From: Alopecurus myosuroides
Taxonomy: Eukaryota; Streptophyta; Magnoliopsida; Poales; Poaceae
NCBI GenBank assembly: GCA_028641055.1
Contig: CM054063.1
Coordinates: 47,358,920 to 47,422,919, forward strand
Length of the DNA: 64,000 nucleotides
Direction of reading: 5' to 3'
This document shows, one piece after another, positions 34,101-45,157 of the stretch; the stretch's first letter is position 1, and every line of letters begins with the position of its first letter. The notes under the pieces are model-generated. The model did no database searches. It had not been told where the DNA came from and was given only the letters and a program-made list of their open reading frames with translations. A program made the translations under genes and the position numbers.

Positions 34101-35462
34101 CTTTTACTATTATTATCGTTCTGGGGGCTCGATGTTAATCAATCAATCCTGTTAATGCTAATGGTAATAATAATTTGATGATAAGGCACCGGCAGGAGGC
34201 CCTTTGTGGTTTTGAGGCCTGCTAGTGTCGACCCTAATAGGAAAAGGGTCTTGTCTACTGATCCATGATGAGCGCACTAACCGCATGTGGGAAGCGAGTA
34301 TGGGCGCCCCCCTCAATTTGATTCGATTCGCATCTTGTCCAAATCGCCTCATTTAGTTCGGGTTTTCCATTTGCTGCATGCATGATCTTGCGAGCCCTTG
34401 GATCCCAGGTGGAACTTTCGTAGTCGGCATATAGGAGGACACGTTCTTAGAGTGCTATGAGGGTCCATTTTCTTCTGGGCTCGATTAGCCGTGCGCCCAA
34501 GGTGCTTTGGGCTTGATGCGAAGAAGAGTTGAGTTGTGTTGAGTACCTCGCTTGGTGGGTTGATCCCCCGTCTGGCGGGTTATTCTTGCGTGTACGGCCA
34601 AATTGGTGCAACCCTGCAGGGATAATCTTCTCGAGAAGCCGTGTTTTCCGCGGTTATGGATTACTTGGTGAAAGTACTGGCTAACAAGTACTCAGGACAA
34701 CTTAAACCTAATGATTAACAATCTTACACCCAATGATTAACAACTTGACTAGTAATAGGCTTATTGACACAATAATCTGAACCATCATTAATCCAACTGT
34801 GTGAGTTATCCTCGGATTGCTTCTTCGGATAAGGGGCGAGATCCAGGATGGGTTTGTTTGAAGTTATCTTTCAGTTGGTTACAATACTCGATCTTATCTT
34901 CTTTCTGTTAGCCGGAAGTTGTAGTATCTCTCTGTAGATGGTTAGAGCAGCCCTTTGCCGCTTATTTGCAATAATCCCTTCCTTCCCGTTGATCCCAAAG
35001 TATTTGTATCTTGTGATGACTAGCTACGCCGGTATCTTGTGAGTATGGTTTATCCACTTGCCAGTACTTAACCGTACTGACCCACGAATCTTTTTCGTGG
35101 CTGCATATTCAACATTGCAGTCAACAGGTTTGAAGTCTGACGACGTTAGCTTGGGAATCCCTCCGGCTTGGCCTGGGCAGGGATTGGACGCTCTCAGTTA
35201 TCTTCAGGACTCTTAGTCCAATTTGTATCTTGTCCGTAGACGGGCGATATGTTGTTTCTTCCGCTGTTATTTGGATCTTTGTATTGTATCAGTGGTATCC
35301 CTGACTCGTTTGAGTCATCTTGTAAATCTCTTTTCTGTTGTTGTTGTGGATTATTCGTGAACTGATGTAATGTTATCACAAGTGGCAACCTGGAATCGGT
35401 TATTATGTGGAATTTGGCGGGAATGCTGAAATCTGCATAGTGCCCGATCTCGGGGCGTCACA
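31172..35462 (+). repeat. LTR A
   Basis: 4291 bp, TGTAACACC to GGGGCGTCACA. Candidate TATA CATATAG at 31985-31991, GC-rich leader, donor-like GTG|GTGAGC at 32310/32311, acceptor-like CCCGGATAG ending 33804, GC-donor-like CAG|GCAAGT at 33857/33858, acceptor-like ACATTGCAG ending 35120. Intron-like tract 1 is 1494 bp, against 1495 bp in the gypsy LTR. The long ORF at 32112-32798 crosses these sites and looks like a GC-rich leader artefact. Confidence 0.93.
32536..32614 (+). other. tRNA-like Pol III unit in LTR A
   Basis: CACTGGTTAAG as A-box-like D-loop, then CCGGGGTCGATCCCCCG, which pairs four of five T-arm stem positions around GTCGATC. Distance from the GG pair (32546) to the T-loop is exactly that of a tRNA. 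T5 at 32610-32614. Confidence 0.5.
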
Positions 35463-35968
35463 AATGGTATCAGAGCCTTGGTTCCGATTCCCGATATTGT
35501 TTCGATACGAATGGTTATCGAAGCAACGGGTCCGCAATGCCTGTAGGTTAACCTAGCTAACGGTCGTTGTTTCTAGAATGTCAAAAACTATTTCTGCTAA
35601 ACTATTTTGGAAAAAAAAACATCTCAATAGGATTCTTGTTTTTCTCCTTATCGCTATTCTATTTCCCCTCCCATCTTATTTGTTTTGTAGTCTTCCCCCC
35701 TTGTCTATCTTTCAAAGTGTTAAGGATCCTACGTGGGTGGACGTTTTCTGAGCCTTTAACCTAATAGGTTCGATCATCGGAAGATTCCTGGTGGAAGAAC
35801 ATCGTCGTCACTCCGAGCAAGAATCCCTTGTTAGTGGTGTCGAGAAGCCCTTGTTAGTGGTGTCGAGGAGATCAACTGGGAGCATGAAGAATCGATAGTC
35901 GAACTTCCTTCCCCTCCCGGGTTAGCAGGTGGATTGCGAGGGCGCAATCCCTTGTTAGTGGTGTCGTC
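35463..35968 (+). other. Internal domain 1 of the non-autonomous element
   Basis: Primer-binding site TGGTATCAGAGC at 35465-35476. The only ORF starts ATGTCAAAAACT at 35578 and is short and unrecognised. The 18-mer CCCTTGTTAGTGGTGTCG occurs at 35825, 35848 and 35949, the last ending two bases before LTR B. No polypurine tract is visible at that junction. Confidence 0.88.
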
Positions 35969-38900
35969 TGTAACACCTGGGGTGTTACCCTAATAGGAAG
36001 TGTTTGTTTCCTTTTTGCTTGCATCACATGCATCATATTGCATTGCACCATGTTTGCATCACAACTGAAAAATTCAAAACAATTTAAACCTTCACACATG
36101 TCTAAAAATTTCAATTGAAAGTTGCAACTCAAATTGTTTTCAATAAGTTGAAGTTGAATTTATTTCAAATTGCCTGCTAAGTAAAGTTTTCCCTGTTATT
36201 AAAACCCTAATGGCAATTCAAAAATTCAAAGCAACTCAATCCTACTTATCATATTTTCAATGTGGGTTTAAAAATTAAAATTTTGCAAACAAATTAAATT
36301 AAATGATGCTTGCAAAATTTCTTGAGCTTATTAAATAAAACTTTGCTTATTTCCAAAATTTCCAAAATTTCCATAATCAAACCTTATTTGGAATTCAAAT
36401 AACAAATTAGAAATTAAATTAATACTCTAAATTTTGAAGTTAATGTTAACATTACTTTTAATTGATGTTTTGCAAATTAACAAAATTTATTTATAAAATA
36501 AAAAGAAAACCCTAACCCCTTTTCTATCCCTCTCTCCCTTTTATTCCTTACAAAAAAAAAGTCAAAAGGAGAAAATAACAAAGTAGAGGGAGGCAGCCAG
36601 CCCACCTGCTTTTCTAAGCCCACCCCTTATTTCTCCCCCAAGCCCATCTCTTCCTGGCCCAGTACCCCCCTCCTTCCTTGTCGTCTTCCCCCTCGTTGCT
36701 GTCATCACCGTACGACAGCAGCAGAACCACCCGATCGATCGCATCCCCTCCTGGATGACCGCCGTACCGAGCTCGCCCCCCATATAGCTTCCCCTCACCC
36801 CTCTGCCTAAACCCTACCCCTCCTCATCCTCCACAGCGCCGCCCTCCATCTCTCTTCTGTTCTTCTGAACCTGCATCCACACCTCCTGTCTCTCCTCTGA
36901 ACCTTCCATGGCCGGAGAAGAAGGCGCTCGGCGCCGGGGGCTGGGCAACTGCCACGGGCCGCTGACGGCGGGAATGGAACCGCGGCTATCCCCTCTACCG
37001 CCTCGCCCCTTCGCCGTTTGCTGGGAGATGCTGTGGTGGTCGCGCCGTCGCCGGCCACCGTCGCTCTCCTCTCCATCGGCAGCGCCTCCTCGACAAACAG
37101 AACGTGGTGAGCGCTCCGTATTCCCCTTCCCCTCTCCTGTCCGCACCCACACCCGCCCTAGGCACACACCGCACTCACCGCGAGCACTGTTCCCCGTCGT
37201 GCGCCTCCTTGTTCTGCCGCCGGCGAGCGCTACCAGGATCGTCAGGTTCAGACTGAACCTGTTCGGGTTCAGTAAACGCCACCGAAACCTGTCAAAAACC
37301 CGCGGACCTGTCTCTGAACACAACAGCCGCATCACCGCACTGGTTAAGTTCCTTTCAGCGCAGCGCAGCGACCCGGGGTCGATCCCCCGCGGGCGCAACC
37401 CCCCCTTTTTGCGATTTTCGTCAGCGCGCAGCAGGGCCCACTAGTCATAGACCGCGGTGCCCTGTCACCTCCTAACCGCGCCCACACAGCGCCAGCGTGG
37501 CCTGGGCCCTCTGTCAGTGGCTGTGTACAGCCACTGCAGAGTAACAAAAGGTTTTAATTTTTGCTGTTTTAATTTTCAGCCCTTAAAAATTGCAGATTAG
37601 TCCTCTATTCTAAATTGATAATAACTCTCAAAATATAACTCTAAATAACAAAAGTAAAATATGTTTATTGTTCTAAATTAAATTGTCTATCCAACTATGC
37701 CATTTGTTTTCTGTTTTGAATTTTCAAAATGCAATTCAAATTTGAATTCAAATAATTCAATTGTAATTTGCAACAATTCATAAATAATTCATACTAATTC
37801 CAAATAAGGCAAATAAAATATGTTTTCCATACCATTTTGAATAACCTTTTCAAATATAAATTTTGTTTCATGGTTTGAATAATTTAAATTGCCTAAATAA
37901 TTTAATACTTGTTTAATTCATTTAAATTTGATAAAATCATAACTTGCTCAAAATAAAATAATTTTGAACATGCAAAATATGTTTTCAAACCATCAAAGTG
38001 TGAACTTTTCAAATGTGAGTTTGAATTTATGTTTTGAACAAATAAAACTTCAATTAAATTCAAACTTGTTTTAAATCCATTTAAAACTTGTTTAATATTG
38101 TTTAATTCATAATTAAATTATCCTAATTCCAATTTCAATATTTGAAACATGTAATCCACCTAAAATTTTGTGCTCTAATCAAATATGAACTTTGTTATCT
38201 GTTTTGAACAATTTAACTTGATGAAAACAACCAAATGCTTGTGTGACACCTTTAAGTAACCAAAATTCCCAAAACTTAATAAGTGAATTTCAAAATGGGT
38301 AACCCTTATTTCCAACTGGTTCTATTGTTGTTATTTTGTTGTTTTCCTCATCCATGCATCATGCTAATCCACCTTCACCTGTTGATTAGTTGGAAAACAA
38401 ATAATCTAACCAAAATTCATGGGCTTTTCATATGCAACTCAAATTGCATATGGGTCCATTTAAACATGTTATCATGTCAACTAGTTTATTTCTATGCATC
38501 CATATCTTGATCATGCTGGATCTTTTGCCGTAGTAGTAATTGTTGCATCCGGTGTTTGTTCGAGGATCGTTGCTTCTTCCCGGATAGGACGTTGAGATGA
38601 TGTGAGCAACGACAAGTTCTGCTACCTTGCGGGATCTCAGGCAAGTATACTCACTTGCTGCCAAATGGCTGCCTTTCATCACTTGTTACCGATTCTTTCC
38701 GTTGTTCTTGTTCTAGCCTGTTGATACGATGCTTGTGTCTCGATCCTATTATATGTTTACCTTGCAGCCATGATATAGCCTTTCCTTCCACTTCCTATTA
38801 ACTGTTGATTGTTTACCTCGTTGCCTTCGTGTCGTAGCTGCATGCTTAGGGTTGCTCTTGCTCGAGTCTGTTGTCGGTTACTTCTTTTACTATTATTATC

Positions 38901-40244
38901 GTTCTGGGGGCTCGATGTTAATCAATCAATCCTGTTAATGCTAATGGTAATAATAATTTGATGATAAGGCACCGGCAGGAGGCCCTTTGTGGTTTTGAGG
39001 CCTGCTAGTGTCGACCCTAATAGGAAAAGGGTCTTGTCTACTGATCCATGATGAGCGCACTAACCGCATGTGGGAAGCGAGTATGGGCGCCCCCCTCAAT
39101 TTGATTCGATTCGCATCTCGTCCAAATCGCCTCATTTAGTTCGGGTTTTCCATTTGCTGCATGCATGATCTTGCGAGCCCTTGGATCCCGGGTGGAACTT
39201 TCGTAGTCGGCATATAGGAGGACACGTTCTTAGAGTGCTATGAGGGTCCATTTTCTTCTGGGCTCGATTAGCCGTGCGCCCAAGGTGCTTTGGGCTTGAT
39301 GCGAAGAAGAGTTGAGTTGTGTTGAGTACCTCGCTTGGTGGGTTGATCCCCCGTCTGGCGGGTTATTCTTGCGTGTACGGCCAAATTGGTGCAACCCTAC
39401 AGGGATAATCTTCTCGAGAAGCCGTGTTTTCCGCGGTTATGGATTACTTGGTGAAAGTACTGGCTAACAAGTACTCAGGACAACTTAAACCTAATGATTA
39501 ACAATCTTACACCCAATGATTAACAACTTGACTAGTAATAGGCTTATTGACACAATAATCTGAACCATCATTAATCCAACTGTGTGAGTTATCCTCGGAT
39601 TGCTTCTTCGGATAAGGGGCGAGATCCAGGATGGGTTTGTTTGAAGTTATCTTTCAGTTGGTTACAATACTCGATCTTATCTTCTTTGTGTTAGCCGGAA
39701 GTTGTAGTATCTCTCTGTAGATGGTTAGAGCAGCCCTTTGCCGCTTATTGCAATAATCCCTTCCTTCCCGTTGATCCCAAAGTATTTGTATCTTGTGATG
39801 ACTGGCTATGCCGGTATCTTGTGAGTATGGTTTATCCACTTGCCAGTACTTAACCGTACTGACCCACGAATCTTTTTCGTGGCTGCATATTCAACATTGC
39901 AGTCAACAGGTTTGAAGTCTGACGACGTTAGCTTGGGAATCCCTCCGGCTTGGCCTGGGCAGGGATTGGACGCTCTCGGTTATCTTCAGGACTCTTAGTC
40001 CAATTTGTATCTTGTCCGTAGACGGGCGATATGTTGTTTCTTCCGCTGTTATTTGGATCTTTGTATTGTATCAGTGGTATCCCTGACTCGTTTGAGTCAT
40101 CTTGTAAATCTCTTTTCTGTTGTTGTTGTGGATTATTCGTGAACTGATGTAATGTTATCACAAGTGGCAACCTGGAATCGGTTATTATGTGGAATTTGGC
40201 GGGAATGCTAAAATCTGCATAGTGCCCGATCTCGGGGCGTCACA
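35969..40244 (+). repeat. LTR B
   Basis: 4276 bp, nearly identical to A. It differs by a 6-7-base insertion near 37442 (CTAGTCATAG) and a missing stretch near 38495. The tRNA-like unit is at 37332-37410. Confidence 0.93.
37332..37410 (+). other. tRNA-like Pol III unit in LTR B
   Basis: Same elements as in LTR A, with T5 at 37406-37410. Confidence 0.5.
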
Positions 40245-40446
40245 AATGGTATCAGAGCCTTGGTTCCGATTCCCGATATTGTTTCGATACGAATGGTTAT
40301 CGAAGCAACGGGGCCGCAATGCCTGTAGGTTAACCTAGCTAACGGTCGTTGTTTCTAGAATGTCAAAAACTATTTCTGCTAAACTATTTTGGAAAAAAAA
40401 ACATCTCAATAGGATTCTTGTTTTTCTCCTTATCGCTATTCTATTT
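40245..40446 (+). other. Internal domain 2, left part
   Basis: Primer-binding site at 40247-40258. The domain is interrupted after TATTT (40442-40446) by element C/D and resumes at 49374. Confidence 0.9.
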
Positions 40447-43400
40447 TGTAACACCTGGGGTGTTACCCTAGATAGAAAATTGGTTGTTGCATTGCCTCAC
40501 ATGCAGCATATGCCTTGCATCATGTTTGCAAAACCAATCAAAGATTCAAACCAAATTAAACTTTCCCAGCTTAACCAAAATTGCAAACTAAAAACCAACT
40601 CAATTGTTTTTTCACTGGTTGAATTTTTTTTAATCCAATTGCTTGTTAATAAAATTTTCTCTGTTATCAAAACCCTAATGGCAAATTGAATTTCAAATAA
40701 AATCATAGTTGATATGATCCAAAATTGAGGTTTAACAATTAAATTCTTGCAAAACAAATTTTTCAATAATGTTTGCATAAGGGTTTGAACTTATTAAATG
40801 GAATTTGCCTATTTCCAAAATTTCCCAAATCAAACATTGTTTGAATTTCACCTAAAACCTTTAAACCAAATTAAATATTCAAAATTGTGAAACAATGATT
40901 AACTTTTGCTTTAATTATTTGTTTTGGAAATTATCACAAATAAGTCTTAAAAGAAAACCCTAACCCTTCTCTAGCTCTCTCTTTTATTCTTTACAAAAAA
41001 AACCAACTAGTAGAAAAAAAATAAAAATAAAAGCCAAGGAGAAGAACCAGCCCACCCCATCCTCTCCTTTTTCTTCCCCTAAGCCCACCTTTCTTTCCAG
41101 CCCGTTACCCCCTTCCTGTCATCCTCTTCCTCGACGTCAGCAATGGTACGATCATCATCAGAACCGTATGATCCTCCTCCACCCCCTGGATGGCCTGCCG
41201 TAGGCTCCTTCCCCATATATCTCCCCTCACCCCTCTGCTAGCCCTAGAAACCCTAGAGCCCCCCATCCATCGCCGCCGTCCTCCCTATCTTCCACCTCTC
41301 TCTGCTAGTCCTCTGAATGTCTGTAGCAACCGTGAGCACCACTGCCCCTCTCATCGCGGCCACGATCTGATCACCTCGAGGAGCCACGGATCCCGGGAAT
41401 GGAACCGCGGCGTCCTCCTGGACCTCCCCGCCCCCTCGCTGCTCGCTGGGATCCACAGTGTGGACCGCGCCGTCGCCGGGAGAAGCCCCGCTGCTACCTG
41501 CCGTCGGCTTTCGTCATCGACAGACAGAACGAGGTGAGCAGGGCCCACCTCTCTCCTTCCCTCCTTACATCTCCACGCTCTCCGCACCCACACGACACAC
41601 ACCGGCGAGCACCCGCACGGGCAGCGCCCAGCGCGGCCGCGGCAGGAGCCCGCGCGTCCGCCTCTGTCCGTCGAGCGACAGAACCATTGTTCAGTTTCGT
41701 CAGTCAGTTAAACTGACGGAAATCACACCTCAACTGGTCACCTGCACTGAACCTATCACAAAACGCTTCACAGCCCAGTTGGTTCAGTTCCCCTCGCGCG
41801 CGGTGCAGATCCTGGGATCGAATCCCAGGGGCGCAACCCCTTTTTTTCCTTTTTCCCATCGCCCGCATCCGGCCCCACGGGTCATTGACTCCCTGTTGCC
41901 CCGTCAGCTGCACACCCACGCGCAGTCAGCGCCACCCTGGCGTGGCCCCACTGGTCAGCCAGTGTGGGTAGCCCAGCCGCTGTGCAAAGTGCTTAATTCC
42001 CTATTTTCTTTTTTTCCAAAAATGATTAATAACCCTAGATTTCAAATGGATGTAATTTCTAATTTATAAATCCAAATCACACAAACTTTATATGTATCCC
42101 ACTCCAAATTTCCTGTACTTTTCAAATATGCCATTTGTTTTCTGTTTTGGATTTTCAAAATGCAATTCAAATTTGAATTCAAATAATTCAATTGTAATTT
42201 GCAACAATTCATAAATAATTCATACTATTTCCAAATAAGGCAAATAAAATATGTTTTCCATACCATTTTGAATAACCTTTTCAAATATAAATTTTGTTTC
42301 ATGGTTTGAATAATTTAAATTGCCTAAATAATTTACTACTTGTTTAATTCATTTAAATTTGATAAAATCATAACTTGCTCAAAATAAAATAATTTTGAAC
42401 ATGCAAAATATGTTTTCAAACCATCAAAGTGTGAAATTTTCAAATATGAATTTGAATTTATGTTTTGAACAAATAAAATTCAAATAATATTCAAACTTGA
42501 ATTAAATTCAATTAAAACTTGTTTAATATTGTTTAATTCATAATTAAATTATCCTAATTCCAATTTCAATATTTGAAACATGTAATCCAACTAAAATTTG
42601 ATGTTCTTTTCAAATAAAAATTTTGTTAATTGTTTTGAACACTTTAACTTGATGAAAACAACAATTGCTTGTGTGACATGCTTAAGTAACCAAACTTTCC
42701 ACACTTAACCAATAATTTCCAAACTTGTTAAACCTTATTTCAACTGGTTCTATTGTTGTTATTTTGTTGTTTTCCTCATCCATGCATCATGCTAATCCAC
42801 CTACACCTGTTGACTAGTTGGAAAACAATTGTTTCAACCGTAATTCATGGGCTTTTCATATGCAACTCAAATTGCATATGGGTCCATTTAAATCTGTTTA
42901 TCTTGTCAACTAGTTTATTCTAATGCATCTTTAACTTGTCATGCATCCATATCTTGATCATGCTGGATCTTTTGCCGTAGTAGTAATTGTTGCATCCGGT
43001 GTTTGTTCGAGGTTCGTTGCTTCTTCCCGGATAGGACGCTGAGATGATGTGAGCAACGACAAGTTCTGCTACCTTGCGGGATCTCAGGCAAGTATACTCA
43101 CTTGCTGCCATATGGCTGCCTTTCATCACTTGTTACCGATACTTTCCGTTGTTCTGTTCTGCTAGCCTTAGTAGTAGTTGTTCCTGTTACGAACCTATCA
43201 CATGAATCCTTTAACCCTGATATTGCCTCACCTCCACACCTATAACCATTGCTTGTGCCCGTGTATTACTAGCATGCCTAGGTTGTTTTGCTCGAGTCTG
43301 TTACCCGTTACTTTCTGTTGTTACTTCTATTATGTTCTGGGGCTCGATATTAATCAATCCACCTGTTATTAATAATATGTTGATAAGGCACCGGCAGGAG

Positions 43401-44656
43401 GCCCTAAGTGGTTTTGAGGCCTGCTAGTGTCGACCCTAATAGGAAAAGGGTCTTGTCTACTGATCCATGATGAGCGTGCTCACCGCATCCGGGTGGTAGT
43501 ATGGGACCCCCCTCGACTTAGACCTGATCTGCAGCTTGTCCGAAGAGCCACACTTAGTTCGGGTGTTCCATTTTCTCCTTGCATAATGGGTTGGCCCCCC
43601 TTGGTTACTGGTTATGATGATGATGCATATAGGGCGAGGCCTGTAGTGCCGGGGTGTTGTGTCCTGCGGGAGTTTTGCACACCTGCGCTGAGTATTCGGC
43701 TGCGTGGCTGGGACCTTATAGCTCCGTGGCTCCTAGGATGGGTTGTAGAGATGGTTTGGGTCGTGTCAAGCCAACCTGAGTTTTAGTTGGTGGCTTGAGT
43801 GTGTACGGGTACTGGAGCACACCCTGCAGGGATAAATCTTCTCGAGAAGCCGTGTTGTCCACGGTTATGTGGCGACTTGGTGAAAGTACTGGCTAACAAG
43901 TACTCAGAACAACTTACACCTAACTAATGATAACTTGACTAGTAATAGTCTTATTGACACAACAACCTGATCCATTATTCATTAATTCAACTGTGTGAGT
44001 TATCCTCGGATTGCTTCTTCGGATAAGGGGCGAGATCCAGGATGGGTTTGTTTGGATTTACTTTCAGTTGGTTACAATCCTCGATCTTATCTTCTTTCTG
44101 TTAGCCGGAAGTGGTAGAATTTTCTGTAGTTGGTTAGTGCAGCCCGCTGTCGCTTATTTGCAATAATCCCTTCCTTTCCGTTGATCCCAAAGTATTTGTA
44201 TCTTGTGATGACTTGCTACGCCGGTATCTTGTGAGTATGGTTTATCCACTTGCCAGTACTTAATCGTACTGACCCACGAATCTCTTTCGTGGCTGCAAAT
44301 TCCAACTTGCAGTCAACAGGTTTGAAGTCTGACGACGTTAGCTTGGGAATCCCTCCGGCTTGGCCTGGGCAGGGATTGGACACTCTCGGTTATCTTCAGG
44401 ACTCTTAGTCCAATTTGGATCTTGTCCGTAGACGGACGATATGTTGTTTCTTCCGCTGTTATTTTGGATCTTTGTAATGTATCAGTTGTATCCCTGGCTT
44501 GTCTGAGTCATCTTGTATCTATCTGTTTCTGTTGTAATTGTGGAATATTCGTGAACTATTGTAATGTTATCACAAGTGGCAACCTGGAATCGGTTATTAT
44601 GTGGATTTTGGCGGGAATGCTAAAATCTGCATAGTGCCCGATCTCGGGGCGTCACA
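40447..44656 (+). repeat. LTR C
   Basis: 4210 bp, TGTAACACC to GGGGCGTCACA. Candidate TATA (CATATATC) near 41214. Splice-like sites match LTR A: GAG|GTGAGC at 41533/41534, GGATAG ending 43034, CAG|GCAAGT at 43087/43088, CTTGCAG ending 44312. Confidence 0.95.
41771..41847 (+). other. tRNA-like Pol III unit in LTR C, best preserved
   Basis: AGCCCAGTTGGTT (41772-41784) matches the tRNA A-box/D-loop. GGATCGAATCC (41815-41825) is one base from the B-box consensus. The A-to-B distance is exactly that of tRNA (44 bases), and the T-arm stem CTGGG/CCCAG pairs perfectly. T7 at 41841-41847 would terminate polymerase III. Acceptor and D stems do not form. Confidence 0.55.
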
Positions 44657-45157
44657 AATGGTATCAGAGCCTTGGTTCCGATTCCCGAGATTGTTTCGAT
44701 ACGAATGGTTATCGAAGCAACGGGTCCGCAAAGCCTGTAGGATAACCTCGCTAACGGTCGTTGTTTCTAGAATGTCAAAAACTATTTCTGCTAAACTATT
44801 TTGGAAAAACATATCATTAGGATTCTTATTTTCTCCTTACCCCTATTCTATTTTCCCTCCCATCTTATTTGTTTTGGAGTCTACTCTCGTACTCAATCTT
44901 TCAAAGTGTTAGGATCCTACGTGGGTGGACGTTTTCTGAGCCCTTAACCTAATAGGTTCGATCATCGGAAGATTCCAGGTGGAATAACATCGTCGTCAGC
45001 CCTAGCAAGAATCTCTTGTTAGTGGTGTCGAGAAACCCTTGTTAGTGGTGTCGAGGAGATCAGCCGGAAGCATGAAGAATCGATAGTAGAACTTCTTTCC
45101 CCTCCCGGGTTTAGCAGGTGGATTGCGAGGGCGCAATCCCTTGTTAGTGGTGTCGTC
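44657..45157 (+). other. Internal domain of element C/D
   Basis: 501 bp with primer-binding site (44659-44670), no coding capacity, the GTTAGTGGTGTCG repeat three times and no polypurine tract before LTR D. Confidence 0.9.

Noticed and set aside
41458..42069. 203-codon ORFs in LTRs C and D
   Set aside because: Same reasoning: proline/arginine-rich translation of a GC-rich LTR leader that overlaps the tRNA-like unit.
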